Positions 9,207 through 18,636 of a stretch of DNA of 64,000 nt are shown here, piece after piece. Each line of letters begins with the position of its first letter. Position 1 is the first letter of the stretch. A model generated the notes under the pieces. The model saw only the letters and a program-made list of their open reading frames with translations. It was not told the origin of the DNA and did not search any database. Both the position numbers and the translations under genes were made by a program. The stretch is from Paenibacillus piscarius (GTDB taxonomy: Bacteria > Bacillota > Bacilli > Paenibacillales > Paenibacillaceae). The stretch is from positions 248,001 through 312,000 of the forward strand of contig NZ_JAIEUI010000006.1 of NCBI RefSeq assembly GCF_022234545.1, in the 5' to 3' direction.

Positions 9207-10793
9207 TTAAGTCTCTAACTCCTCCTTGGTCCAGTGCAGCTGGACACCAAGCGCAATCAACTGCTGCTGATAGGCCTCAAGATGCTCTGCCGTTTCCCTG
9301 ACCTCAACCGGCTCTACCTGCTGCCTGATAGCATAGGCTGCGAGCGTTCCCGCTGCTTCGCCGATATTCCATTCGGTCGGGTGCAGACGGTAGCAGCCGT
9401 TCGCAATCTGAGTCATGGATATGTTCTTACATGCCGGCAGCAGGTTCTTGACCCGCACGGGAATCAAAGCGCCCAGCGGAATCTCATAAGGATGATTCGG
9501 AATGTAGAAGGTCCGCTGGCTTACGGTTGTGGGATGCAGATCGAGGTGATAGCTGCCAACGCCCACACTGTCCTCATAACGCTTCGGTCCCTCCGGCCCG
9601 CGCAGCTCCTTGCTCACATCCTGCTCGGCAATCGTGTACAGCCCGCGAATGCGCCTGGATTCCCGGATATAGGGAGCCTTGGCCAATCCATCCTCTGTGC
9701 CGAGCACATCCCCGCGCAGACGCACACCCGGATAGCCCTGTCCGCCGTCCAGACGGGGCGCTTCGGTCTGCAGCCAATATACGAGTGATAGGGTGAGCTG
9801 CCGTGCTCCCTCCAGGTGCTGTTCCCGTTCCTCCGGTGATACACCGATGATTGGCCCGGCATAATAATCGTTCAAAGCCCAGTTCAGCAATGTGACTTCA
9901 CCGTCATTCAGCGGCTCCGTCCAGATGGCCGGGTCAACGATCCGCCGGTAATCCCACAGGGAGACAATACCCTGGTCATTCGGGAACATCGTGAACTGCT
10001 TCAGCTTGCTTGTATCGTCGGCATCTGAAGCGTACCAGCTTAAGATCGGATACTGTGAGAACGACGGGACATACCCGCGCCAGTAATCATAATCTCTTGG
10101 ACGCGGAATCGTGTAATCCCCGCCGGGTACATAGTCTACGGCGGCTACATGGGTAATGGACTGCATATCCAGCGGGTCTGCTGTCTCTAGCGCATGGGGC
10201 TCCCCTGTCTCGCTGCGGGACTCGGCACCGCTGACATGCTCGACTCCGGCCAGCGGCAGCAGATCGCCGCATTCCGTGGCATCCAGATAATAATCCCCGC
10301 GCAGCCGGATCAGGTTACCGTCCGTTCCCTGCCGGACAGTGACTCCAGTGACGTGATCTTCTTCCGTATCCGCAGAGACCGGAACTGTATGATAGAGCAC
10401 TTCGATCCGTCCGGTGTTCACATACGGGGCCAGCATCTCCTGGAGAACCGCCAGCGCCACCTTCGGCTCATGCGCCAGACGGCTGACCCAGCCGTTGCCG
10501 GGATTGAGTATTGGGTCGCTCTTCGCAGCCTCTGAAAGCGGATAATTCCGCCTGTAGTACTCCCTGACCCTGCTGCGGAATTCCCGGTATGAAGCGGTGC
10601 TGCCGGATTGCTCGATCCAGCGGTGCTCATCCGGCGGCACGGCCTGCGAGGTCAATTGCCCGCCCAGCCAGTCCGTCTCCTCCGTCACTAGTACCCGCAG
10701 TCCTGCCTTGGCGGCAGCCAGTGCCGCCGCCGTTCCGCCGAGACCGCCGCCGATAATTACCACATCCGAACGCTTCTCCTGTCTGTTAGCCAT
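9207..10793 (-). CDS. FAD-dependent oxidoreductase of the amino-sugar operon
   Basis: A 528-residue protein of the FAD_oxidored type (PF12831-like). It has an N-terminal Rossmann motif VVIIGGGLGGTAAALAAAKAG at about 12-32 and a conserved ATECGDLLPLAGV region after a long insert. There is no signal peptide. The ATG at 10793 is chosen because GGAGGAGAGGG lies upstream. It overlaps the ROK kinase stop by eight bases and is the last gene of the operon. Members of this family often sit in polysaccharide loci, and their substrates are mostly unknown. Oxidation of a sugar or sugar acid is a reasonable guess here, not a demonstrated role. Confidence 0.8.
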   Translation of the reverse strand: MANRQEKRSDVVIIGGGLGGTAAALAAAKAGLRVLVTEETDWLGGQLTSQAVPPDEHRWIEQSGSTASYREFRSRVREYYRRNYPLSEAAKSDPILNPGNGWVSRLAHEPKVALAVLQEMLAPYVNTGRIEVLYHTVPVSADTEEDHVTGVTVRQGTDGNLIRLRGDYYLDATECGDLLPLAGVEHVSGAESRSETGEPHALETADPLDMQSITHVAAVDYVPGGDYTIPRPRDYDYWRGYVPSFSQYPILSWYASDADDTSKLKQFTMFPNDQGIVSLWDYRRIVDPAIWTEPLNDGEVTLLNWALNDYYAGPIIGVSPEEREQHLEGARQLTLSLVYWLQTEAPRLDGGQGYPGVRLRGDVLGTEDGLAKAPYIRESRRIRGLYTIAEQDVSKELRGPEGPKRYEDSVGVGSYHLDLHPTTVSQRTFYIPNHPYEIPLGALIPVRVKNLLPACKNISMTQIANGCYRLHPTEWNIGEAAGTLAAYAIRQQVEPVEVRETAEHLEAYQQQLIALGVQLHWTKEELET

Positions 10794-11742
10794 ACTCCCT
10801 CTCCTCCTTGCCGCAGCAGTTATGGTTCTCCTTGCTGCTGTCTGCATCCCGGATCAGCCGCTCCAGCGCCAGCCGGGCCGCGCCGAAGCAGCCGGCCCGG
10901 TTGCCCAGCGCAGCCGGCACGATCCGCCCCGCCAGTTCCGCGCCTGCCTTAGCGGCCAGCAGCGGCCACCAAACGGCGCGGCTCTGGATAACGCCGCCGC
11001 CGATAATAATCAGCTCGGGGTCGATCGCCGCCCCGATATTAGCTGTCACCTGCGCCAGGTCTGCGGTGAAGCGCATAAGCACACCCAGCACTGCCGCGTC
11101 GCCCCGCTCCGCTGCCTCCATAATCTCCCGCCCGTGCGCATACGCCCGGCCGGTCTCCTCCCTTGCCAGCCGCAGCAGCGCGCGGCCGGACACATATTGC
11201 TCCACGCAGCCTCGCTTTCCGCAATTGCAGGGGCGGCCATCCGGCACCAGCACGCTGTGCCCCCAGTCGCCCCCGCTCCAGGCGGCCCCGCGCAGCAGCT
11301 GCCCGGCCGCCAGATTGGCTCCGCCGACCCCGGTGCCCAGGGTCAGCATGACCAGGCTCTGCCAGCCGCGTCCCGCGCCCAGCCAGGCCTCGCCTAGCAG
11401 TGCGGCGTTGGCATCGTTATCGGCCGCCGCAGGCCGCCCGAAGGCAGCCTCCGCCCACTGCGTCAGCTGCACCCCTTGCCAGCCTGGCAGATTACCGGTG
11501 GCGTAGACGACCTCGCCGGAGTTAGCATTAATCCGGCCCGCGGAGGCAATCCCTAGCGCCTCCACAGATGGATGCCCTGCGAGCAGCTCCTCCACGAGGC
11601 TGTGGAGCTGGGCTAGAATGGTATCCCGGCCCAGCCGGGCTTCCGTTTCGCGCTCCGCTTCCGCCAGAATCGTTCCCGCTCCATCGGTTACAAGCCCCTT
11701 GATGCCTGTCCCCCCAATGTCCACACCTATGACTTGCCGCAT
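10786..11742 (-). CDS. ROK-family sugar kinase
   Basis: A 318-residue cytoplasmic kinase. The ATP phosphate-binding motif GVDIGGTGIKG lies at 6-16. The catalytic base is Asp110 in DNDANAA. The ROK zinc site is His162 with C172, C174 and C179 (CNCGKRGC). In this operon, with NanE and an RpiR regulator, the likely substrate is N-acetylmannosamine or N-acetylglucosamine, making the 6-phosphate. Glucose is the main alternative. The ATG at 11742 follows GGAGGTGG; longer in-frame starts would run into an intergenic repeat array and were rejected. It is unusually GC-rich compared with its neighbours. Confidence 0.85.
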   Translation of the reverse strand: MRQVIGVDIGGTGIKGLVTDGAGTILAEAERETEARLGRDTILAQLHSLVEELLAGHPSVEALGIASAGRINANSGEVVYATGNLPGWQGVQLTQWAEAAFGRPAAADNDANAALLGEAWLGAGRGWQSLVMLTLGTGVGGANLAAGQLLRGAAWSGGDWGHSVLVPDGRPCNCGKRGCVEQYVSGRALLRLAREETGRAYAHGREIMEAAERGDAAVLGVLMRFTADLAQVTANIGAAIDPELIIIGGGVIQSRAVWWPLLAAKAGAELAGRIVPAALGNRAGCFGAARLALERLIRDADSSKENHNCCGKEEREYG

Positions 11743-11782
11743 TCGCGCCACCTCCACTACTGCGTCTGACTCTTCATTCGAT

Positions 11783-11861
11783 TTGTACTCGGTTTTCCGC
11801 ATACATTCGCCCACGAACACCCGCGCTCGCCCAATGTATTCGGTTTTCCACTTACATCCGG
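11783..11861 (+). repeat. Two-unit array, ATGTAATCGG class
   Basis: Two units with the core TGTAnTCGGTTTTCC followed by a TACAT box (near 11785-11805 and 11835-11855) are 51 bp apart, measured at the TCGG boxes (11789 and 11840). They lie between the kinase start and the RpiR regulator stop. The same class occurs at 20273-20453 and, inverted, at 21993-22024. The ends ATGTA and TACAT can pair, so each core could form a short hairpin. Confidence 0.75.
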
Positions 11862-11901
11862 CTCTCCCGCCGCACTATCACCGTTCCATTCCCCCGACAC
11901 C

Positions 11902-12735
11902 CTAATAAATCCGGTCAATGACCGCCCGCGCGGTCAGCTCCTTCATCCGCTTGGTCTCCTCGCCATGCAGGCGCTCCAGTCCCTGGCAGAGCAGGTCAAT
12001 GATGAACAGCTGCGAGATCTTGGCCCCGACAGACCCGCCCTCCAGCGGCGACTCCTTCCCGGCGGTCAGCAGCACGATGTCGGCTATCGAAGCGATCGGA
12101 GACTTTGCATAGTTAGTCATGGCAATGATCTTGGCCCCGTTCTGCTTGGCCTTCATCAGCATGTCGTTCGTATCCAGCGTGCTGCCGGAGACGCTGATGC
12201 CCACGGCAACGTCGCCCTCCCCCATCGTGACCGCCATCATCGACTGGATGTGGCTGTCGGAATTGGCCTCCACCCGCCGCCCGATACGCAGCAGACGGTT
12301 CTTGGCCTCCAGGGCGCTGATGCCGGAGGAGCCGACACCGAAGAACTGGACATAGCGGGCCTGATCCAGCGCATCTACGGCCTGCTGCAGCTGCTCCCGG
12401 TCAAGCATCCCCAGGCTGGATTGCAGCACGCCAACCATAGAAGCATACAGATGGTCGGCAAAATCACCTTCGCCTGCCCCCTGCTCCCCATCCTGCTGGG
12501 CTTGGCGCTTCGGCAATCCCTGGGCCAGCATCAGCTTGAAATCCTGATAGCCCTTGAAGCCGATTTTGCGGCAAAAGCGCATCACCGTAGTCTCGCCCGT
12601 TCCGGCAAAGTCGGCCAGCTCCGTGACCGACAGATAGATCAGATTGTCCGGGTGCTCCAGCACACAGCGGGCCACCTTTTGTTCTGATTTCGTCATCGAA
12701 GGATAATACGTGTTAATCCGGTCATTCATTTCCAT
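11902..12735 (-). CDS. RpiR/MurR-family transcriptional regulator
   Basis: A 277-residue regulator. The N-terminal HTH_6 domain (about 1-77) contains SVTELADFAGTGETTVMRFC, the usual recognition helix region. The C-terminal SIS domain (about 115-260) includes GVGSSGISALEAKNRLLRIG and SVSGSTLDTNDM, which bind a sugar phosphate. Within this operon the ligand is probably GlcNAc-6-P or ManNAc-6-P and the targets are the transport and catabolic genes around it. The start at 12735 follows GAGGAT and overlaps the end of nanE by 14 bases, so the two are co-translated. Confidence 0.88.
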   Translation of the reverse strand: MEMNDRINTYYPSMTKSEQKVARCVLEHPDNLIYLSVTELADFAGTGETTVMRFCRKIGFKGYQDFKLMLAQGLPKRQAQQDGEQGAGEGDFADHLYASMVGVLQSSLGMLDREQLQQAVDALDQARYVQFFGVGSSGISALEAKNRLLRIGRRVEANSDSHIQSMMAVTMGEGDVAVGISVSGSTLDTNDMLMKAKQNGAKIIAMTNYAKSPIASIADIVLLTAGKESPLEGGSVGAKISQLFIIDLLCQGLERLHGEETKRMKELTARAVIDRIY

Positions 12736-13438
12736 TAAGGTTCATCCTCACTTTTCTAGCCGCTGCGGCGAACGGCCGGGTGATCAGCTGCGGCCGGGTG
12801 ATAGCCGAGCCAACCACCACAGCGTAAGCGCCCAGCGTAAGCGCCGCTTCCACCTGAGCAGGCTGGCTGATCCGGCCTTCGGCAATGACCGGAATCTTCA
12901 AGCGCCGGGCGGCCTGCTCCAGCAGCTCCAGATTCGGGCCTTCCTGCTGCCGCGAATAGGGTGTATATCCCGATAAGGTGGTCGAGACACAGCTGACACC
13001 CAGCGACTCGACATATAATGCTTCCTCCAGGGTAGAGATATCCGCCATAGAAGCGGCGGGGCTGGTCTTCAGCAGATCTATAATCTGCTCCAGTGTACAG
13101 TTCTCCGGCCGGCTCTGCCGGGTCCCGTCAAAAGCGATAATATCCGCACCCGCCTCCAGCAGCTCCTCAATCTCCCGCAGCGTAGGCGTAATGTAGACGT
13201 CGGAACCGGGGTAATCACGCTTCACGATGCCAATCACCGGCAGCGGAACCGCCTGCTTGATCGCCCGCACATCCGCCGCCCCGTTCGCCCGGATGGCGAT
13301 GGCCCCGCCCTCCGCAGCCGCTACGGCCATCCGGGCCATAATCTCCGGCCCGTGCAGCGGCTCATCCGGCAGCGCCTGGCAGGAGACAACTAATCCGAGG
13401 TGCAGGCTTTCCAGTATATTGTTGCTCAGGGTCCCCAC
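12722..13438 (-). CDS. nanE: N-acetylmannosamine-6-phosphate 2-epimerase
   Basis: A 238-residue TIM-barrel enzyme that converts ManNAc-6-P to GlcNAc-6-P. Family markers are VVSCQALPDEPLHGPEIM at about 17-34, AIRANG, PVIGIVKRDYP, DGTRQSRP, VIAEGRI and VVVGSAITRP. The start is a GTG at 13438 directly after AAGGAGAGAGG. It is the clearest indication that the surrounding operon handles N-acetylated amino sugars. No N-acetylneuraminate lyase lies in the window, so the source may be ManNAc itself or another ManNAc-containing glycan rather than sialic acid. A 129-base gap separates it from the DUF4127 gene. Confidence 0.93.
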   Translation of the reverse strand: MGTLSNNILESLHLGLVVSCQALPDEPLHGPEIMARMAVAAAEGGAIAIRANGAADVRAIKQAVPLPVIGIVKRDYPGSDVYITPTLREIEELLEAGADIIAFDGTRQSRPENCTLEQIIDLLKTSPAASMADISTLEEALYVESLGVSCVSTTLSGYTPYSRQQEGPNLELLEQAARRLKIPVIAEGRISQPAQVEAALTLGAYAVVVGSAITRPQLITRPFAAAARKVRMNLNGNE

Positions 13439-13567
13439 CCTCTCTCCTTATATTATATATAAATTGAACCCGCTACCGCTCCTACAGCTCCAGCAGCTCC
13501 TCAATCCCCTCCGCCACTCTTCCCTGTCTGTATATTCCCAAGTTCAGTTTATATCATCAGCCTGACA

Positions 13568-15097
13568 TCAACCAGGCACATACTCTACAGACAAACCAAC
13601 CTCAAACATCCGGTTCCACGGCATATAACAGTCGGTAATCTTAACGCTTCCCTCCGGACTGTCAATCCGCACCGTCAGCTCTTCGCTCAGCCGTTCCTGC
13701 ACACGGGCAGCCACACGGCCGCGCGGTCCGTCCAGCTCATATTTGCCGTAGCCCATCTCCTGCACGGGACCGTCACTAAGCTCACCCCGCACGACCGAGC
13801 AATAGCAGACATCCTCCGCATAACGGAGCGCAAGAAAATCCAGATGACCCTGGGTCCGTCCGCAGAGCAGATAGATCATTGCCTGAGAGATCACCGTTCC
13901 GAGCGAGTTGGAGCTGGTGTTCCAGCCGGCGTAACCGGCCAGGTCGAACAGCATGTTTTTTTGACGCAGCATTTTGACCAGCTTCTGATCGCCGCCATTG
14001 GCATAGCCGACATCGGCTACAGCAACCGGAAGGTTCTTGTGCCGCAGCAAATGCTCCCCATATTCTACCAGCTCCATCAGGTTCCGGTATATATCATAGC
14101 TGAAGTAAGCATGATGCTGAGATACCGCCTCTGCCATCGTCTCGCCTGGTGTGCTGACCAGCAGAACCAGATCCGCCTCCGCAGCGCTGGATGCAATCAA
14201 TCCGCCGGCAGCCAGAATCTGATACTTCAATGTCTCATAGAAAAAGCGGTCCTCGAACAATGGCGTCACGAACGCTCCTTGTACAGCGGACAAACGCGGG
14301 TAGATCAGCGGCCTCCGCCCTTCGGCTATGTTCAGCATCCGGGCAAGCAGAGTACAGCCTACCTCATCTGCTCCGGGATACATATAGACCTTAAGCTCCA
14401 GATCAAGCGCTGTAATCCGCGCCCGTACCTTCTCCTGATCCTTGGCAGTATGTCCATACGGCGCTGAATCGTCCTGCGGCACAATCATGAAGTCGATCAC
14501 CCCGTCCTGCACCAGCTCCAGCGCCAGCTTGTTCGCTTCAATATTAACGGCTCTGCGGCCGAGATAATCCTGCAGCACCTCGGCTGGCAGCCGGTGATCA
14601 ATATCTGCCAGCTCGCGGATCTCCTCATCGGTGGCAATTCCTAGCTCCAGCCGGTGGCCGATGAAGCCCTTGCGGAAAATCTCCCGGCCCCAGTCGGCAT
14701 AATAATCCGGCTCCTCGTCTGATAGAGAGTACTGCGGACAACGCATAATCAGCTGGAACGCATACAGCTTCAGCTGCGGATAACGCTCCTTGATCTCACG
14801 CAGCCGCTCCAGACGGGCGTCCAGCTCATCCGGCTTCAACTGGTGCAGCCGCGAGGGAATGATTCCGCCGTAGAGCAGCGTATCCAGCGCAACCACCGCA
14901 CCGTCTGCCCCTTCGCAGGCAGCCTCGAACCAGGACCAGAGCTGTTCTACATCACCGGGACGTTTCTTCAGCCCCATGATTTCGGCGGGCGGACGCTCCA
15001 CCATATAATCTGTCCCCTGAGCCAGCAGGTAAGGGAATTCATAATTGCAGGGCCGCTCATCCAGCGGAACCAGAATCAGCTTATGGTGCTTAGACAT
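13568..15097 (-). CDS. DUF4127 family protein
   Basis: A 509-residue cytoplasmic protein recognised by its N-terminus (ILVPLDERPCNYEFP), the ALDTLLYGGIIPSRLHQL block and later QDDSAPYGHTAKDQ. The family has no established biochemical function. Here it lies between the GH84 hexosaminidase, whose stop it overlaps by eight bases, and nanE. That placement argues for a role in amino-sugar glycan breakdown, possibly on a modified sugar or phosphate ester. The ATG at 15097 follows GGAGGA. Confidence 0.85.
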   Translation of the reverse strand: MSKHHKLILVPLDERPCNYEFPYLLAQGTDYMVERPPAEIMGLKKRPGDVEQLWSWFEAACEGADGAVVALDTLLYGGIIPSRLHQLKPDELDARLERLREIKERYPQLKLYAFQLIMRCPQYSLSDEEPDYYADWGREIFRKGFIGHRLELGIATDEEIRELADIDHRLPAEVLQDYLGRRAVNIEANKLALELVQDGVIDFMIVPQDDSAPYGHTAKDQEKVRARITALDLELKVYMYPGADEVGCTLLARMLNIAEGRRPLIYPRLSAVQGAFVTPLFEDRFFYETLKYQILAAGGLIASSAAEADLVLLVSTPGETMAEAVSQHHAYFSYDIYRNLMELVEYGEHLLRHKNLPVAVADVGYANGGDQKLVKMLRQKNMLFDLAGYAGWNTSSNSLGTVISQAMIYLLCGRTQGHLDFLALRYAEDVCYCSVVRGELSDGPVQEMGYGKYELDGPRGRVAARVQERLSEELTVRIDSPEGSVKITDCYMPWNRMFEVGLSVEYVPG

Positions 15098-16841
15098 GCT
15101 GATCTTCCTCCTTTTCTGTCTCCTCCTTCATCTCCTCTTTCATCTCTTTAAGCTCCTCCTTCGTCTCCTCGGGCAGCTCCAGACCAAGCGCTTCAGCCGC
15201 ACGCACCGCCGGATCACTGCCGAGCCGCACACCATAGCTGCGGCAGGTTTCGAGCCGCTGGAGCACTTCTGCCTGTGCATGCGGATTCAACGGGTCTGTT
15301 AGCTGTCTGCGCACCGCCCGCCACAGCGCTGCATCCGCAATCGCCCGGCGCAGCCAAGGTCCAGCTTCTTCGATGAATTTGGCATTATCTAATCCGCCAA
15401 GCTTAACGGCTGTCTGCTCCAGCCGGCTGAAATAAGCATCCAGCTGCTCCAGATCACGCTCCGCCAGCGCGTCGTCCAGCTCAGGGTATCCGCCCGAGTA
15501 CAGGCGGCTGTTCAGATTCTGGCGGCAGAAGAACATCATGTCTTCCGCCAGCTCCCCGGCGAATTCACGAACGGACAGCTCCCAGGACAGCTCCGGCATG
15601 TAGCGCTCGCTGTTCCACATGTAGTGTGCCATGGTGGTGAGTGTGATTTTGGAGCATTCCCACTGGTTCATCGGGTTGGCCACGACGGCGGTATGCCCAA
15701 GCTGGCCGAGCCGCGAGCTGCGCCCGCGCACCGGATCAAGGAACAGCCGGTCCTTGTCGCAGTCATTCACCGGGATATTGTCCCACAGCCACAGCTCATG
15801 CCCGTAATAATTGAAGTTATCCTCCGCATGTCTGCGGCCGATCTCCGGGGCGAAAACGAAGTAGCCGGTCCAGAAGACCTTGACAGCGGGATGAAGCTGC
15901 TCGCGGATATCCTGCTTGTACTCCGTATTCCAATACGACCAGTATTCCGAAGGACACATCGCCAGGGTGAAGTACGGCAGAGCACCGGCTAAGTAATCGT
16001 AGACCCGGTTCGTCACATAGGCATGGGCGGTCCCGGAGCGCTCGAGGAACTGCTTGTTGTCACCTTTTAACACATAATCTATGTCATCCATCAGCAGCGC
16101 GAAATGCCGCACTCCAACCGCGATCATGGCCGCAAGCTTTTCCTCCAGCTTCGCGAAGTCGCCTTGGCTGCGGAATTCCAGATCATTGCCCGGGCTGATA
16201 CAATAGTAGAAATCCACCAGATGCTTATCGCATTCCTGCTTCAGCTCATGAATCCTGGCGAACACCTCGTCCGGGTACGGCTCACGCCACAGCTTCCGGT
16301 GGTAAGGATCATCCTTCGGCGCGTACATGAACGTGTTCATCCGGTGCTCACTCATGTATCTCACCGAATCCATCCGGTCTGCGAAGCTCCAAGGTACACC
16401 ATAGAACCCTTCAATAATGCCCCGCACCGCAAAAGAAGGCTCATCCTCCACCGTAACCACCGGCAGGCGGCAACGTTCCTTCTCCACCGTAAGCAGCCGT
16501 TTCAGCGTATCCAGACCGTATTTTAGCCCCCGCCGGTTAGACGCGGCAATGACCAGCTTCGCAGCCTCTCCAATCACAAGCCGGTAGCCGTCCGCAGCAA
16601 GCCCGCCGTCATACTCCAGCATGAGCTGCGCATTCCCCTTGTCGGCGGTGGCTACGCCCGGGCCAGCCGGTTCCAGAATTACGATGTCTCCGCCTGTTTC
16701 GATCAGACCGTGAGCATCCTGATTCATGGCATAGCGTGAGGCCAATTCACAGCGCAGCTGCGGGCCCTCTATAATCAGCTCTTTCCCTTGCGTATAATAG
16801 TCCTGGAACAGATACTGGCAGTCCCGTAACGAAATTCCCAT
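15090..16841 (-). CDS. Intracellular GH84 beta-N-acetylglucosaminidase
   Basis: A 583-residue enzyme. Residues 1-130 form the small N-terminal alpha/beta domain that precedes this class of hexosaminidase. The catalytic barrel begins at RGIIEGFYGVPWSFADR (about 140-156). The Asp-Asp pair used in substrate-assisted catalysis is D252-D253 in LLMDDIDY. The C-terminus is helical and ends in a Glu/Lys-rich tail. There is no signal peptide, so it would cleave terminal beta-linked GlcNAc from oligosaccharides after import. The start at 16841 follows GGAGG. The gene is 18 bases behind the second permease. Confidence 0.9.
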   Translation of the reverse strand: MGISLRDCQYLFQDYYTQGKELIIEGPQLRCELASRYAMNQDAHGLIETGGDIVILEPAGPGVATADKGNAQLMLEYDGGLAADGYRLVIGEAAKLVIAASNRRGLKYGLDTLKRLLTVEKERCRLPVVTVEDEPSFAVRGIIEGFYGVPWSFADRMDSVRYMSEHRMNTFMYAPKDDPYHRKLWREPYPDEVFARIHELKQECDKHLVDFYYCISPGNDLEFRSQGDFAKLEEKLAAMIAVGVRHFALLMDDIDYVLKGDNKQFLERSGTAHAYVTNRVYDYLAGALPYFTLAMCPSEYWSYWNTEYKQDIREQLHPAVKVFWTGYFVFAPEIGRRHAEDNFNYYGHELWLWDNIPVNDCDKDRLFLDPVRGRSSRLGQLGHTAVVANPMNQWECSKITLTTMAHYMWNSERYMPELSWELSVREFAGELAEDMMFFCRQNLNSRLYSGGYPELDDALAERDLEQLDAYFSRLEQTAVKLGGLDNAKFIEEAGPWLRRAIADAALWRAVRRQLTDPLNPHAQAEVLQRLETCRSYGVRLGSDPAVRAAEALGLELPEETKEELKEMKEEMKEETEKEEDQHV

Positions 16842-16859
16842 TGAGTTATGCCTCCTTCG

Positions 16860-17678
16860 TTAGCCTTTTATCGCGCCGGCAATGCCTTCCATATAATACT
16901 TCTGGGTGAACAGGAACACGAGGATGATCGGCAGTACCGAGATCATGGTTCCGGCGGCAATCCAGCCGAAGTTGTAAGAGAATTGCCCGTTCAGATACGT
17001 GAGCGCCGCAGCAAGCGGATACTTCTGCGGGTCGTCCAGGACGACAATCGGCCACAGGAAGTTGTTCCAGAACGCCATAACCTCCAGCAGCCCGATGACG
17101 GCAATCCCCGGCTTGACGAGCGGCATCACCAGTTGAAGGAAGATCCGCAGCTCGGAGGCCCCGTCCATTTTACCCGAATCCCGGATGTCGGCAGGAATGC
17201 CCAGAAATGTCTGGCGCATCAGGAAGATATTGAACACCGACACTGCTGCCGGAAGGACCACACCCAGGAAGGTATTGCCCAGCCCAAAAGCCTGAATCGT
17301 CAAATAATGCACAATCATCGCCGTAGCCGACGGAATAATCATGGTCGAGATCAGCAGGGTGAACACCAGATTCCGGCCCTTGAACCGGAAGGCGGCCAGC
17401 GGATAGGCAGTCAGACAAGACAGCAGGATATTGAAGACAACCCCAAGCAGCGTAATAACGACCGTATTCAGAATGTAACGCGGGAAATCCATGAAGTTCC
17501 ACACCTGCACATAGTTCTCGAACGCGATGAAGGTGGGCAGAATGGCCGGCGGATTCGCAAACACATTGCGCCCCGGCATCAGCGATACGCTGAGCAGCCA
17601 CAGGAACGGCCCCATCATGAACAGGGCGAGCAGGATCAGCAGAATGTAAGTAATCAGATAACGCAAGCTACGCGGCAT
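16860..17678 (-). CDS. Carbohydrate ABC transporter permease (MalG type)
   Basis: A 272-residue membrane protein with about six hydrophobic helices and the EAA-type loop (DSGKMDGASELRIF, then MPLVKPG). The ATG at 17678 overlaps the TGA of the upstream permease as TGATG, which indicates translational coupling and is preferred over a TTG three bases earlier. It forms half of the amino-sugar importer channel. Confidence 0.9.
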   Translation of the reverse strand: MPRSLRYLITYILLILLALFMMGPFLWLLSVSLMPGRNVFANPPAILPTFIAFENYVQVWNFMDFPRYILNTVVITLLGVVFNILLSCLTAYPLAAFRFKGRNLVFTLLISTMIIPSATAMIVHYLTIQAFGLGNTFLGVVLPAAVSVFNIFLMRQTFLGIPADIRDSGKMDGASELRIFLQLVMPLVKPGIAVIGLLEVMAFWNNFLWPIVVLDDPQKYPLAAALTYLNGQFSYNFGWIAAGTMISVLPIILVFLFTQKYYMEGIAGAIKG

Positions 17679-18559
17679 CAATAGGAATTCACCCCGCCTT
17701 TCCGGTTGAGCCGGAATACGAGCACGCTAAGCGCCCCAACCAGCACACTGACAATCAGCCCGAGCGCCGAGGCATAGCCGAAATTGAACTGCTCCAGCCC
17801 TTTTTGAAAAATATAGACACTTGAGGTCAGCGTGGACGTCCCCGGCCCGCCCTTGGTCAGAATGTAGACCTCATCGAACACGCGGATTGCGCCCATAACC
17901 GAGATCAGCGTACAAAACAGAATATGCGGACGCAACAGCGGCAGCGTTACATGTACAATCAGCCGCAGCGGCCCTGCTCCGTCCACCCTTGCGGCCTCAT
18001 ACAGGTCTGCGGGAATGCCCTGTAGCCCGGCCAGATAGAGCATCATGTAATAGCCGAGGCCCTTCCACATTGTAATGAACATTAGAACATACAGCGCCGT
18101 GCTGCTCGCGGAGAGCCAGGACACCTGCTCACTGATCATACCAACCTTCAGCAGCAGATAATTGACTACACCGTTATTGCCAAGCAGCCAGCTCCAGATC
18201 AGCGCTACTGCTACCATGGATGTTACGACCGGGATATAGTAGGCGGCCCGGAACATTTTGACCCCTGGAATCTTGCTGTTCACCAGAATCGCCATCAGGA
18301 TCGACAGGATCTGAATGATCGGCACAATCAACACATACACCAGTGAGTTCCACAGGGAAATCAGGAAATTGTGATCCTGGAAGGCCCGGGTGAAGTTCTC
18401 CAGACCCACATATTTCGTCTCGGCAATGACTGAATAATCTGTCAATGAGAGCGGTACTCCATATATAATCGGCCAAAAGGTAAACAACGCCAGAAACAGC
18501 AGGCCCGGTGCCATAAAAGCCCATGCAGTAAACGTCTCGGACCGGATCCCCTTATACAT
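17678..18559 (-). CDS. Sugar ABC transporter permease (MalF type)
   Basis: A 293-residue membrane protein with about six transmembrane helices and the EAA loop YEAARVDGAGPLRL followed by TLPLLRP. The start follows GGAGG. Together with the next permease and the lipoprotein at 18637-19959 it forms a CUT1-type importer. By position its substrate should be a GlcNAc- or ManNAc-containing oligosaccharide to be cut by the GH84 enzyme inside the cell. Confidence 0.9.
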   Translation of the reverse strand: MYKGIRSETFTAWAFMAPGLLFLALFTFWPIIYGVPLSLTDYSVIAETKYVGLENFTRAFQDHNFLISLWNSLVYVLIVPIIQILSILMAILVNSKIPGVKMFRAAYYIPVVTSMVAVALIWSWLLGNNGVVNYLLLKVGMISEQVSWLSASSTALYVLMFITMWKGLGYYMMLYLAGLQGIPADLYEAARVDGAGPLRLIVHVTLPLLRPHILFCTLISVMGAIRVFDEVYILTKGGPGTSTLTSSVYIFQKGLEQFNFGYASALGLIVSVLVGALSVLVFRLNRKGGVNSY

Positions 18560-18636
18560 CCGCTACACCTCCCTCTCCTTCAAAATAAACCTGCAAGATG
18601 GGGGGAATCTCCCCCACCCGCCTATGCTTCAGCAGC

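Noticed and set aside
11743..11820. Longer N-terminus for the ROK kinase
   Set aside because: The extension lacks a ribosome site, runs toward the repeat array and has no similarity to kinase N-termini; the ATG at 11742 has GGAGGTGG directly upstream.
16848..17684. A 278-residue plus-strand frame
   Set aside because: Antisense shadow of a clear ABC permease gene; its composition is His/Gln/Arg-rich with no fold signature.
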